From contig JASLAE010000305.1 in the NCBI GenBank assembly GCA_030147305.1, positions 1 to 22,997 of the forward strand: DNA of 22,997 nucleotides, written 5' to 3'. The first letter of the stretch is position 1. Every line of letters begins with the position of its first letter. Below the pieces are notes generated by a model. The model did not search any database and was not told the DNA's origin. It was given only the letters and a program-made list of their open reading frames with translations. Below are positions 1 to 9,048 of the stretch, one piece after another. A program made the position numbers and the translations under genes. Origin of the DNA: Cesiribacter sp. GTDB taxonomy: Bacteria; Bacteroidota; Bacteroidia; Cytophagales; Cyclobacteriaceae.

Positions 1-3000
1 GACGCAGCACTCTGTGGTGATGTAGTCTTTGCTTTTGAACCAGCCACTACAGCTACGGCAGGTACTTGTGCGGTTTCTGTTACAACAACTCCAGCTTCTT
101 ACACGATCAGTTTTGGAGGTACACCGGTAGCGAGCGCAGCAACGAATGTTGGTTGCGTTGGCTTCACCGCCAATTGGGCTGCAGTAGCCAATGCTGCAAG
201 CTATACCCTTGAAATAGCAGATAATGAAGCCTTTGCCGGTACCAGCCTGCGGGTAATCAATGGCCTTGCCAGCACTGAATATGCAGCCACCGGTTTAGTA
301 AGCGGCACCACGTACTACTACCGCGTAAAGGCAGTCAATGCCTGCGGTGCAGGTCCTTACTCCGCTGTGATTGAGCAAAGCACGGAAGCGGGTGTTGAAC
401 TGGCGCAGCCAGACAACGCTGCTGTATGCCAGGGTGCAACCCTTGTGCTGACTGCAGAGCAAGTGGAAGGTGCAACCTATAGCTGGGAAGGCCCGGCAGG
501 CTATACGGGTAATGCCCATGAGGTACGCATTGAAAATGCCCAAACTGAAAACTCAGGCACCTATAGACTAATTGTAAGCAAGGATGGCTGTATCTCACGA
601 TTTGAGGTAGAAGGTACGGTTAATCCTCTGGTAACGCCCACAGTCGCCGTAGACCTGGAAGAGGCACTGACCTGCGCTTCAACTACAGCAACTTTAGTTG
701 CAACGGCTACAGAGGCTGGTGAAGGAGCGATCTATAGCTGGTATGTAGGGGAGGAAACCACTGCCAGACAAGCGACAACATCGAATCGATTTGCCCTTAA
801 CGGCTTTACTTCCGGTACTACTGTACGGGTAGTGTTGGCCTCTACACTGGTTTGTGCCAGTTCAGCAGTGGTCGAAGATGCGCTGGAGTTGGTAATTCCA
901 GCCGTTGAAGCGCCTGCTTTAACCCCAGGGGACGGGGAGCTTTGCTATGGCCAGGCCATAATAGCCTCAGCCACTGGTGAGAACATCACCTGGACAATCT
1001 CCGGTGCAGGAGTGCCCGTTACCCGTACAGGCGCCACCCTTAGCTACACCCCAACAGAAGCTGGTGAGTATACGGTGTCTGCTACGCAGCATCCCGAAGG
1101 ATGTGCCAGCAGCCCGGCTGCCTCTTACACTGTCATTGTAAAAGAAGCAGTGACTCAGCCAACCCTGGAAGACAGCACAGTAGAACTGTGCCAGGGAACA
1201 GCAGGCAGCGTAACTGCCCAGGGTACTGAACTGATATGGTACAGCGATGCTGCGCTTACTACAATAGCCAGCAACACCGCTACCCTAGAACTGGCAGCAA
1301 CCCTTGCTGCTGGTACCTACCGCTACTTTGCTGTTGCTACTGCAGAGGGCTGCCCAAGTGCAGCAACAGAATTAACAGTGATAGTAGGCGAGACCTTCAG
1401 CGTTGATTTGGGCGAGGACATCAGCTTGTGTGCACCCGCTACCCAGGAACTCAGGTCTGGCTATTCCACAGCAGAGTACGAGATCCTGTGGAGCACAGGT
1501 GCTCAAACAGAAAACATTACAGTAGCGGAAACAGGAAACTATTCTGTAACCGTAACGCATAGAACCAGCCGCTGCTCAGCAACTGATGCCATAGCGGTAA
1601 CCATAGAAGAGCAAATTACCGTAGCCGTTTCGCTGGCTACCCAGGAGCCAATCACCTGCAACACAACTGCAGTGACATTAGTAGCTACAAGCAATGCAGG
1701 CGAAGGAGCAACGTATGTGTGGACGCGTGGCGGAGCGGTAATAGCCAATGAAAATGGCAGCACCCTTAGCCTTGCCAGCTTCACCGATGGAGAGGAGATC
1801 AGCGTACAGGTGACTTCTGCACTGGCGTGTGCAACCGGTACTCCTACAGCCAGCCTTACACTGGATCGCCAGAGCACTACAGCTCCGGTGGTAACACCTT
1901 CTACCGTAAGCGTATGTGCCGGTGAGGCCCTTGTGCTGAGTGCCGAGGGCACCAACATTCGCTGGAGAATCCTGCTCAATGGCCAGGAAGAGGCTGTGCG
2001 TGAAGGCAATGACTTAAATTATACACCTCTACAGAATGGGGTAACCTATAGCATAGAGGTGACACAGCAGGCAGACGGCTGTCCGCTAAGTGCAGCAACA
2101 ACTGTAACAGCAGAGGTGAAGCCAGTGCTGGTTGCACCGGTACTGTCACATACTACAATAGTGTTATGTGCCCAAGAGGAGCTGCCTCAGGTTACAGCCA
2201 CAGGTAGCAACATTGAGTGGTACGCCAATGCGGAGCTGACGCAGCTGCAGAATAGGGGAAGTACCCTTGTTCCCGCTGAACTGGCTGCAGGCACAACTGC
2301 TACCTACTATGCCATAGCAACGGATGGAGCGTGTCAGAGTCCTGTAGCCCAGGTGAACCTGGAGCGCAGAAGTGGCTTTACAGTAGATCTGGGTGACGAC
2401 ATTGCCCTGTGTACCCCTGCCAGCACAGAACTGAGTGCCGGCTACAGCACCGATACCCATGACATTCTATGGAGTACCGGTGAAACAACGGCCAACATTA
2501 CTGTTTCAACTACCGACACCTATACTGTAACGGTTACTGATCGTACTAATGGCTGTTCCGGAACAGACGCCGTATTGGTCGAAATTGAGAATAATTTTGT
2601 ACCGGTTGTAAGCGTGGAGCCATTAGCAGAAATCACCTGCAGCAGCGATGATATTGTATTAAGTGCTGCTGTTACCTATGGAGGAGCTGCCCCTGTCTTT
2701 CAGTGGTTCCAAAACGGTGAACTTATTGCAGGTGCAACCGGCCAGCAATACAATGTTGAGGCTTTTATGAATGGCGACAACTTTACAGTGGAAGTAACGT
2801 CCAGCCTCAGCTGTGCCAACCCAACCAGGGCAACCGATAGCTACCAGATCATTTTGCCAGTATTGGTAGCGCCAACATTATCTTCTAATGAAGCACGTGT
2901 TTGTTTGGGTAGCGCTATGCCAGTGATCACAGACCAGAGTGGTGCAAACCTGCGCTGGTATCGCGATCGGGTAGATCCTGCAAACTTTGTTTATGAAGGC

Positions 3001-6000
3001 ATTGAATTCAGGCCCACAGACAATGCGGTAGGTACCTATACCTATTTTGCTACTCAATACGGTGCACTTTGTCCGGAAAGTGAAGCAACCAGGTTTACGC
3101 TTGAGCTTTACGAAGGAGATTGTGCCCCGGCCTGCGAAGTATCACCTGCAGTGACGGTACGTTTGCTGCCAGGCAGCGATATTTGTACCGATATTACAAC
3201 CCTACGACTGGAAGCTGATACTGCTCAGATAGGCCGCAACCCTCAGTATGCCTGGTTCTACAATGATGCACTGATCAGCAATGAAGCAGCACCAACCTTT
3301 AGCAGGACGGAAGGCTTCACCAGCGGTGATATATTCCGCTTAGAAATCACCATCACAGATGATCGCTATATCTGCGAAGGCAGAAATTCAGTAAGTGATG
3401 TGGAAAACATAACAATAGTACCGGAAGTGCAGGCGACTGCAGAGATCCTGCCAATTGCAGCGGTTTGTGCAGACAGTTCTACACCCGTAACGGTTATTGC
3501 GGATGGTACCTATATCGACTGGCGTTTTGCCGGAATGGCAGCCCGCTACCAGTGGTACCTTGGTGCAGATCTGGTAAAGGATGCGTTGCTGGATAACGAA
3601 TCCTCTGCTGCCAACCAGCTTGAGATCGTTCCAAACCAGTTGCCGGAAAATGCACAGCTGCGCCTGGTGATCACTTTGCCAGCAGGTACCAGCTGCGTGT
3701 TGCCTCCAGCAGAAGCAATGTATACCATTCCTTTTGCAACACCGCTGGCACCAAATGTAACCCTTACCAGCAGTGCGCCTGCAGGTGTTTGTCCGGGTTC
3801 TGCCATCACCTTTACCGCTTCCGCAACCAATGCTGGCACTAACCCTCGCTACATATTCTCTGTAGATGGTGCGGAAGTGCAGGCTGGTACCAGTGCCAAT
3901 TATGTGTTGACCTCACCACAGCACGGTCAGCAGGTACAGGTGGTTGTAGTGGTAACAGATGCAAATGGCTTATGTCTCTCTACAACTGAAGATACTGCTG
4001 ATCCGCTTGAAGTTCGGGTACTGACCACAGAAGAGTGCGTTGGGAATGGGTTCAATTGCGGCGTGTTTGGTGCGGAGCTTACTAGTTTTGTAAGGCCGAG
4101 CTGCGACGAACGCAATGGCGCCCTTTACTATAACATATCGGGTGGTGCGCAGCCTTACTTTATCCGCTACACCTTTGCAGGTGAGCAGGTAGAAGAGGTA
4201 GTTGCCGAAAGCTCGTTTGTGCTTGATATTGTAACCATTCCTGCAGGTGAGGTAAGCGTTTTCATCAGAGACAGCAATGGCAACGAATGTAGCCTGACTA
4301 CCATTCTGGAGGCTGAGCCGCGCCTGGATATTACTTTCGAAAAAGCAGCTGACGGAGATGTGCAGTGCTTTGGTGAAGCCAGCGGCAAAGCGCGCCTGTC
4401 TGTAGCCGGCGGTAATGCGCCGTATGAATACATGCTGGAGGGAACCGATACCTGGCAAATACTCAATGGCAACGCAATAGAGTTCAATAACCTCCCTGCT
4501 GGTATCATCAACATACTGGTGCGCAACAGCCCTTCAGATGCTTGCCCGGCAACAGCTTCTCTGGAAATACTGAACCTCTATGCAGCAATAGAAGTGGTTA
4601 CCAGCATTACCCAGGATGCAAACTGCAACGACAACGTGGGTGCCTTCAGGCTGGACAACATAACAGGGGGTAACCCGGCCGCCGGTTATCGGGTTAAACT
4701 GGCCAATGATGACAACTGGCAGGACTATACAGCTGGTATGCAATTCACGGGTCTGGCCCGCGGCCGTCACAACCTTATCGTGGAGAATGGCAGCTGTCAG
4801 GCAACTGAATCTATCGTAGTTCCTTCACCTGGTCTCATTGCTCTGGCTGAAGAGAGCAGAGCCATTGTTTTCAGCTGTGAAAATCCTGCGCTGCGCAATG
4901 GACTGTTCCTCAAGATCGATACCGAGATTACAGAGGTGCCTGGTCCGTACATGGCAGATATTTACATCATGAACGCTGAAGGTACCTATGATCTGATCTC
5001 CCGTGAAGAGTTGTTTAACGGTACCGGTGAACTGTACAGGTTCTACCTGGAGCAGGGCAACTACCGGGTAGAGGTACGCAGCAGAAGCCTGGAGGGCTGT
5101 CCTGAAGTACGAGACTTCGTGATTGAAGGAAGCGAAATACCCGTGCCGATTACTTTTGTTGCTGAACCAATGAACATCTATTGCGTGGATGCGATCGGTG
5201 GTGTGCTTATCAGCCAGCTGAGTGGTGCTGCCGGGTTGGCTTACCAGGTAGAAGTGTACCAGGATGAAATACTGGTTCAAAGCAGAACCATCACTGCTTT
5301 TGAATATGCAACACAGCAAAACTGGGAAGTAACAGGCCTGGAAGAAGGACTTTATAAAGTTATTATCAAGCAGGACCAGGGACTTTGCAATACCATTGAA
5401 CAGTCTCTGGCCGCCGAAGTGATTGTACTGGAAACCGATCTGAAGCTGGCAGTAACTTTAACAGGTACTACAGTTTCGTTCCCCGAGAGGGCTACAGGTA
5501 CACTCTCATTCAGAGTTGCCAATGGTAGTGGCACAGCTCCTTATGCAGCAAGTCTCATCTGGACAGATCGCATAGAAGGTCAGGAAGATTGGGCATTTGA
5601 ATCTTATGGTGATCCTGTGCCGATGAATGGCACTACGGGCAAGTACGACTTTACCTATAACAACCTGCCTCCTGGTGTATACCAGCTTACTGTCACGGAT
5701 GCAACCGGATGTAGCGTAGTATTGACAGAAACAGTTGGCTTCGATACCAGTGTGTTCGTTCCCAACTTTATTTCTCCGAATGGGGATGGGAAGAACGAAG
5801 TATTCCACATTCGCAACAAAATGCCTAATACGCAGGTGATCATCACCAACCGCTGGGGTAAAGTGGTTTACCAGAGTCAGGATTATCAGAACGATTGGGG
5901 AGGAGATACGCTACCGGAAGGTCTATATTACTACAGTATTAGAATTCCTAACAGCGAAAGCAGTGAACTTAAGGGCTGGCTGCAAATCAAGCGCGGCGCA

Positions 6001-6012
6001 CAGCCAAACTAA
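1..6012 (+). CDS. Giant T9SS-secreted multidomain adhesin-like protein (5' end outside window)
   Basis: The frame is open from base 1 to the TAA at 6010-6012, giving at least 2003 codons. A GTG at 367 lies inside a domain and is not the start. Domains, by window codon: a fibronectin III module (about 45-125), ten Ig/PKD-like modules rich in paired Cys and Trp (about 125-1040), further Ig-like modules (to about 1360), three SprB-like repeats beginning near Cys1368, Cys1456 and Cys1542 with a GG..PY-type core, a less regular stretch, and a C-terminal domain (about 1918-2003) starting FVPNFISPNGDGKNEVF. That last motif is the hallmark of the gliding-type (type B) T9SS sorting domain, so the product is expected to be exported by the type IX system and held on or released from the cell surface. 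Family knowledge suggests adhesion or gliding; no catalytic domain is seen. Partial gene; family call firm, role inferred. Confidence 0.93.
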   Translation, partial: DAALCGDVVFAFEPATTATAGTCAVSVTTTPASYTISFGGTPVASAATNVGCVGFTANWAAVANAASYTLEIADNEAFAGTSLRVINGLASTEYAATGLVSGTTYYYRVKAVNACGAGPYSAVIEQSTEAGVELAQPDNAAVCQGATLVLTAEQVEGATYSWEGPAGYTGNAHEVRIENAQTENSGTYRLIVSKDGCISRFEVEGTVNPLVTPTVAVDLEEALTCASTTATLVATATEAGEGAIYSWYVGEETTARQATTSNRFALNGFTSGTTVRVVLASTLVCASSAVVEDALELVIPAVEAPALTPGDGELCYGQAIIASATGENITWTISGAGVPVTRTGATLSYTPTEAGEYTVSATQHPEGCASSPAASYTVIVKEAVTQPTLEDSTVELCQGTAGSVTAQGTELIWYSDAALTTIASNTATLELAATLAAGTYRYFAVATAEGCPSAATELTVIVGETFSVDLGEDISLCAPATQELRSGYSTAEYEILWSTGAQTENITVAETGNYSVTVTHRTSRCSATDAIAVTIEEQITVAVSLATQEPITCNTTAVTLVATSNAGEGATYVWTRGGAVIANENGSTLSLASFTDGEEISVQVTSALACATGTPTASLTLDRQSTTAPVVTPSTVSVCAGEALVLSAEGTNIRWRILLNGQEEAVREGNDLNYTPLQNGVTYSIEVTQQADGCPLSAATTVTAEVKPVLVAPVLSHTTIVLCAQEELPQVTATGSNIEWYANAELTQLQNRGSTLVPAELAAGTTATYYAIATDGACQSPVAQVNLERRSGFTVDLGDDIALCTPASTELSAGYSTDTHDILWSTGETTANITVSTTDTYTVTVTDRTNGCSGTDAVLVEIENNFVPVVSVEPLAEITCSSDDIVLSAAVTYGGAAPVFQWFQNGELIAGATGQQYNVEAFMNGDNFTVEVTSSLSCANPTRATDSYQIILPVLVAPTLSSNEARVCLGSAMPVITDQSGANLRWYRDRVDPANFVYEGIEFRPTDNAVGTYTYFATQYGALCPESEATRFTLELYEGDCAPACEVSPAVTVRLLPGSDICTDITTLRLEADTAQIGRNPQYAWFYNDALISNEAAPTFSRTEGFTSGDIFRLEITITDDRYICEGRNSVSDVENITIVPEVQATAEILPIAAVCADSSTPVTVIADGTYIDWRFAGMAARYQWYLGADLVKDALLDNESSAANQLEIVPNQLPENAQLRLVITLPAGTSCVLPPAEAMYTIPFATPLAPNVTLTSSAPAGVCPGSAITFTASATNAGTNPRYIFSVDGAEVQAGTSANYVLTSPQHGQQVQVVVVVTDANGLCLSTTEDTADPLEVRVLTTEECVGNGFNCGVFGAELTSFVRPSCDERNGALYYNISGGAQPYFIRYTFAGEQVEEVVAESSFVLDIVTIPAGEVSVFIRDSNGNECSLTTILEAEPRLDITFEKAADGDVQCFGEASGKARLSVAGGNAPYEYMLEGTDTWQILNGNAIEFNNLPAGIINILVRNSPSDACPATASLEILNLYAAIEVVTSITQDANCNDNVGAFRLDNITGGNPAAGYRVKLANDDNWQDYTAGMQFTGLARGRHNLIVENGSCQATESIVVPSPGLIALAEESRAIVFSCENPALRNGLFLKIDTEITEVPGPYMADIYIMNAEGTYDLISREELFNGTGELYRFYLEQGNYRVEVRSRSLEGCPEVRDFVIEGSEIPVPITFVAEPMNIYCVDAIGGVLISQLSGAAGLAYQVEVYQDEILVQSRTITAFEYATQQNWEVTGLEEGLYKVIIKQDQGLCNTIEQSLAAEVIVLETDLKLAVTLTGTTVSFPERATGTLSFRVANGSGTAPYAASLIWTDRIEGQEDWAFESYGDPVPMNGTTGKYDFTYNNLPPGVYQLTVTDATGCSVVLTETVGFDTSVFVPNFISPNGDGKNEVFHIRNKMPNTQVIITNRWGKVVYQSQDYQNDWGGDTLPEGLYYYSIRIPNSESSELKGWLQIKRGAQPN
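637..3120 (+). repeat. Ig-like super-repeat: modules A-B-C-D twice, then A-C
   Basis: Four different Ig-like modules recur in the same order with a period of about 327 codons. Equivalent A-module cysteines lie at 673, 1657 and 2638 (spacing 984 and 981 bases). The D-module FxVDLGxDI motif starts at 1396 and 2377 (981 bases). C-module cysteines lie at 1189, 2167 and 2902. The third copy (2602-3120) has A followed directly by C, so B and D are absent. The copies are clearly homologous at protein level but diverged in DNA, so this is an old duplication rather than a recent one. Confidence 0.85.
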
Positions 6013-6026
6013 GTTTATGATTAAAC

Positions 6027-6058
6027 AAAAGACCCGCAGCAGATGCTGCGGGTCTTTT
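6027..6058. terminator. Strong bidirectional intrinsic terminator
   Basis: A perfect 14-bp stem (6027-6040 with 6045-6058) closes a four-base loop, AGAT. The stem has A-runs on the left and T-runs on the right, so it can terminate transcription from either side. It lies 14 bases after the adhesin stop codon and faces the minus-strand gene ending at 6143. Confidence 0.93.
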
Positions 6059-6142
6059 GTATTTATGCATGTTATCTACTTGTTAATGCAATTGCGTGTT
6101 AAGCTTTAACCAGCGTCACCGCCGCGCAATTCCAGTTCAAGC

Positions 6143-6424
6143 CTATTTAGTTTCCTCGTCTTCAGGCTCAGGTTCAGGTACAAAGGCTTTATCAGCCTTG
6201 TCCACCCTTGTATTGAACTTTTCCAGAAGGTTCCGGGCAATGTCTGCATTTTGGGAAGCATTGGAATGCATGTCAGAAATGCCTGTTTCCAGTTCTTTAT
6301 CCGGATTTTCCATCAGGGTAATTTCCATTTGTGCCAGTTTTTGAACAAGGGCAACCTGGCTATTATGCACATCCTCTAATGAATTTTTTAGAGAATGCAT
6401 TTTATCTAATTTTACTGCGTCCAT
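6143..6424 (-). CDS. Small charged coiled-coil protein of unknown function
   Basis: 93 residues, with no signal peptide or membrane segment. Residues about 1-80 have a heptad-like pattern (LDKMHSLKNSLEDVH, then LVQKLAQMEITLME) and look like a helical coiled coil. The last dozen or so residues form an acidic, proline-rich tail (PEPEPEDEE). I recognise no family. It lies about 160 bases downstream of the fatty acid transporter gene on the same strand, so it may be co-transcribed, but no shared function is evident. The uninterrupted frame, plausible composition and position before the shared terminator support a real gene. Confidence 0.7.
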   Translation of the reverse strand: MDAVKLDKMHSLKNSLEDVHNSQVALVQKLAQMEITLMENPDKELETGISDMHSNASQNADIARNLLEKFNTRVDKADKAFVPEPEPEDEETK

Positions 6425-6585
6425 GATCGTAAATTTATATTTTGATTATTAAAAAATGCTTGGCTGCATGGAATCTTTAACGTGTATGCAGCACAATAGT
6501 TGGTATATGCCTGAGAACCAGCAGGCACTAAATAGGTAAATTATTATGTGTAAGTGAAGGATGCAGCTGGCAGCTGCTTTGCAAA

Positions 6586-7935
6586 CTATAAAAAGAATAA
6601 AAGGGCAACCCCATAGATTACCAGCCCCATGAGCATGATCAGCAGGGTGTAAGGCAGAATATCGCGCGCCTGCAGGCCGGTGATGCCAAGCAGTGGCAAT
6701 GCCCAGAAGGGCTGCAGCATATTGGTTAAACCATCGCCATAGGCCAGGGCCATAATGACCCATTCCACAGGCACATCCAGACCTACGGCAGCCTGACTAA
6801 CAACGGGTCCCTGTACTGCCCACTGTCCACCGCCGCTTGGCACAAAAATGTTGATGAGCCCCGCGCTTATAAAAGTTAAAAATGGCAACAAGCCCGGCGA
6901 GGCATTGTTGATAAAAGCATTGGCCAATACCACTATCAGCCCACTGTATTTCATAATGCCCATAATGCCTGCATAGAGCGGAAACTGGATTATGATGCCG
7001 GAAGCACCCCCTACAGCTTCCTGAACAGCGCCAAGGAAACGTTCAATGCTGCCATGCAGCAGCAGGCAAAGTCCAAAAAGCAAAAAATTAATGTAGTTGA
7101 GGTCCAGAAACGAAAGGCCGCTTTCACTGACAAAGGCAAGGTAAAGGCTGTAACCAACAATTAGTAGGCCTGCCAGCAGCCCGGTGAGGTTGCTTTTGTC
7201 CAGCTTTTCTGCACCTGTAGCAGGTTCTCCTGCTGCAGGCGCTGTTACAGTGCCTTCCGTTTGCGCAGTAGCATTGGGGAGCAGTGCTGGGGTAGCCGGT
7301 GCTTTGCTACCGATAAAGTAAAGTCCCAGGGGGATCAACACCAGCAAAGCAAGGCTTATGCTGATATTAAAGCTGGAAAAGAGGGTTTGTTCTACAGGCA
7401 CAACTCCAAAGATTCCTTCCAGGAAATGCCCTTTTCCAGCCACTACTAGCGGCGCTGAGCCGCTGAGGCCGCCATGCCAGACCATCATGCCGCAATAGCC
7501 GGCTGCTGCCACCAACGGATAGTTAATGGCTATACCCCGGACGTTTGCATTTTCTGCGACCTTACGCGCCAGGATTGCACCAAAGACCAGGCATAAGCCC
7601 CAGTTGATTAAACCAGTTATCAGGGCAGCCAGTGCTGTGAACGCCACTGCCCGCGCTGGTGTGTCGGCAAAGGCTGTGAGTCTGTCAATGAATAGCTGCG
7701 CCTGTGATGTTAGTGCAAGGGTATGACCCAGCACCAGGATCAGGACCATTTGCATGGAAAATCCCAACAGTTCCCAAAACCCCTGATGCCAGTAGCCCAG
7801 TACCTGGAGCATTCCAGGCCTTTCAGGGACAAATAAATATGGCAGCACTAACGCCAGTGCTGTGAGCACTAATGCAATGGTGAAGGGTGTGGGAAGCGCT
7901 TTGCGCAGGTATTCTCCAAAGGTGCTGGTGTTCAT
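6586..7935 (-). CDS. Short-chain fatty acid transporter, AtoE family
   Basis: Starting at the ATG at 7935 gives 449 residues. The frame is open further upstream but there runs through the 3' end of the preceding gene, so 7935 is preferred; it lies 8 bases after that gene's stop. The protein is highly hydrophobic, with about ten or more predicted membrane segments. Two motifs mark the PF02667 short-chain fatty acid transporter family: GGLSGSAPL (residues about 155-163) and VPSGGGQWAVQGP (365-377). A soluble Ala/Pro/Thr-rich loop (about 218-250) separates the two halves. The family imports acetoacetate, butyrate and similar acids across the inner membrane. It is probably translated in an operon with the upstream acyl-CoA reductase. 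The family call is strong; the substrate is not determined. Confidence 0.9.
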   Translation of the reverse strand: MNTSTFGEYLRKALPTPFTIALVLTALALVLPYLFVPERPGMLQVLGYWHQGFWELLGFSMQMVLILVLGHTLALTSQAQLFIDRLTAFADTPARAVAFTALAALITGLINWGLCLVFGAILARKVAENANVRGIAINYPLVAAAGYCGMMVWHGGLSGSAPLVVAGKGHFLEGIFGVVPVEQTLFSSFNISISLALLVLIPLGLYFIGSKAPATPALLPNATAQTEGTVTAPAAGEPATGAEKLDKSNLTGLLAGLLIVGYSLYLAFVSESGLSFLDLNYINFLLFGLCLLLHGSIERFLGAVQEAVGGASGIIIQFPLYAGIMGIMKYSGLIVVLANAFINNASPGLLPFLTFISAGLINIFVPSGGGQWAVQGPVVSQAAVGLDVPVEWVIMALAYGDGLTNMLQPFWALPLLGITGLQARDILPYTLLIMLMGLVIYGVALLFFL

Positions 7936-7943
7936 GCAGACCC

Positions 7944-8954
7944 TTACAAATTTAACAGGAAGGATAGCGTATCTATGCCATCGGCATAATCCCAGAGCGC
8001 AGGGCGTTGTGCCTGGCCAAAGGTTGTGGTTGTTGGCAGCGCTGCAGACCCCACAATACATTGGATTCTGCCCGTGTGTTGTTCTATCAGCTGCTCCAGC
8101 TCCTGTGCATCTTTATAATGCTGATAGTGGATAAGGGTTACAGGGGAAGACAGCCCGATATCTTCTTTAAAGAGCAAAAAACCTGTATCAAAATGTTGCT
8201 GTCCGTTGATTAGCAGGATCGACTTTCGATAATCATAGTTGTTTGTCCATTTATGATGATTCTGTACATCTGCCCAGGATTCCAGCGCCTCGAACAGTGG
8301 CGTGAAGTTATACTGCTCCGGCACATACAATTTGCTTACACTACGACAGCCTAAACCCCAGTATTGCAGCATATCCCTGCCCAGTGATTTAAGCTCAGCT
8401 TCTGTTTCCTGGCCCGTCAGCATGGCACAGGAGCTGCGGCTTTTGCGAATCAGGTGGGCTTTGTCTCTGAAATAATATTCGAAATAGCGTGATGTATTGT
8501 CGCTGCCGGTGGCAATATAGGCATTCATGCCTTTGAGCATCTCCTGGAAAAAGAGCGCATCCCCGAATCGGGGTTCTATCTCCAGTAATTTTTTAGCTAG
8601 CAGTTCCGGAAGCGGATCGGAGGAACTGGTCTTAGCGTAGAGCTGATGACCACTCAGCAGCACGCAGAGCAGGTCATGAAAGCCAACCAGGGGAATATTA
8701 CCGGCCATGACCACGCCTACTTTTTTAGGTAAAGCTTGTGTGTCGGGTACCGAATATGCAGCAAGCCATTTGTTAAGGTTGTCTTCCTGCAGCAGCTTTG
8801 CCCACGCCTGTAGTGCAAAACGAACATTTGGCAACGTGAACCATGCATTACGGCTTTGCGCCAGCAGGCTGTAACGTTCTACCTCTTCATCCGCCAGTTG
8901 ATGCAAGTAAGTGCCCATTTTTACAAATGCCTGTATCCGATCGGCCAGTGTCAT
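7944..8954 (-). CDS. Acyl-CoA reductase, LuxC-like family
   Basis: 336 residues. It matches the LuxC/acyl-CoA reductase family (PF05893), a branch of the aldehyde dehydrogenase fold. Recognisable parts are the nucleotide-binding segment VGVVMAGNIPLVGFHD (about 78-93), a KSRSSCAML segment, and GLGCRSVSKLYVP, in which Cys203 is the expected nucleophile that would form an acyl-enzyme thioester. The family reduces acyl-CoA (or acyl groups) to aldehyde with NAD(P)H in the cytoplasm. Proteins of this kind are common and conserved in non-luminous Bacteroidota, where their physiological substrate is uncertain. It is divergent from a ferredoxin gene and is followed 8 bases later by the fatty acid transporter. 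A -7-like element lies at 8990-8997, and only weak ribosome binding is visible. Confidence 0.85.
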   Translation of the reverse strand: MTLADRIQAFVKMGTYLHQLADEEVERYSLLAQSRNAWFTLPNVRFALQAWAKLLQEDNLNKWLAAYSVPDTQALPKKVGVVMAGNIPLVGFHDLLCVLLSGHQLYAKTSSSDPLPELLAKKLLEIEPRFGDALFFQEMLKGMNAYIATGSDNTSRYFEYYFRDKAHLIRKSRSSCAMLTGQETEAELKSLGRDMLQYWGLGCRSVSKLYVPEQYNFTPLFEALESWADVQNHHKWTNNYDYRKSILLINGQQHFDTGFLLFKEDIGLSSPVTLIHYQHYKDAQELEQLIEQHTGRIQCIVGSAALPTTTTFGQAQRPALWDYADGIDTLSFLLNL

Positions 8955-8980
8955 CGTTTATTTATCTTTATTTATGTAAA

Positions 8981-9012
8981 TTTTGACTACAAACATAAAC
9001 CAATTAAGTTTG
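8981..9012 (+). promoter_or_regulatory. Bacteroidota-type promoter for the ferredoxin gene
   Basis: TTTTG at 8981-8985, a 19-base spacer, then TAAGTTTG at 9005-9012. This fits the phylum's -33 TTG / -7 TAnnTTTG consensus very well. The transcription start would fall near 9018, giving a leader of about 30 bases before the ATG at 9049. Confidence 0.72.
8990..8997 (-). promoter_or_regulatory. -7 element for the acyl-CoA reductase operon
   Basis: On the minus strand this reads TATGTTTG, a full match to TAnnTTTG. It lies 35 bases upstream of the reductase ATG. I see no good TTG at the usual distance upstream, so the promoter may be weak. It lies inside the spacer of the opposing ferredoxin promoter. 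Confidence 0.5.
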
Positions 9013-9048
9013 TTATTCAGTTCGATAAAGTAAAAAGAAAGAGTAGCG

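Noticed and set aside
367..369. GTG as the start of the adhesin gene
   Set aside because: The same frame is open to base 1 and encodes an FN3 domain upstream, so this codon is internal.
637..3120. CRISPR-like or recent tandem DNA repeat
   Set aside because: The periodicity is at protein level; the DNA copies are diverged and part of an open reading frame.
3546..5849. Several 60-164 codon open frames on the minus strand opposite the adhesin
   Set aside because: They are antisense shadows of a repetitive, codon-biased gene and show no domain or start signal.
7936..8061. A 42-residue N-terminal extension of the fatty acid transporter
   Set aside because: It overlaps the end of the acyl-CoA reductase gene, is not family-like, and the ATG at 7935 gives the normal N-terminus.
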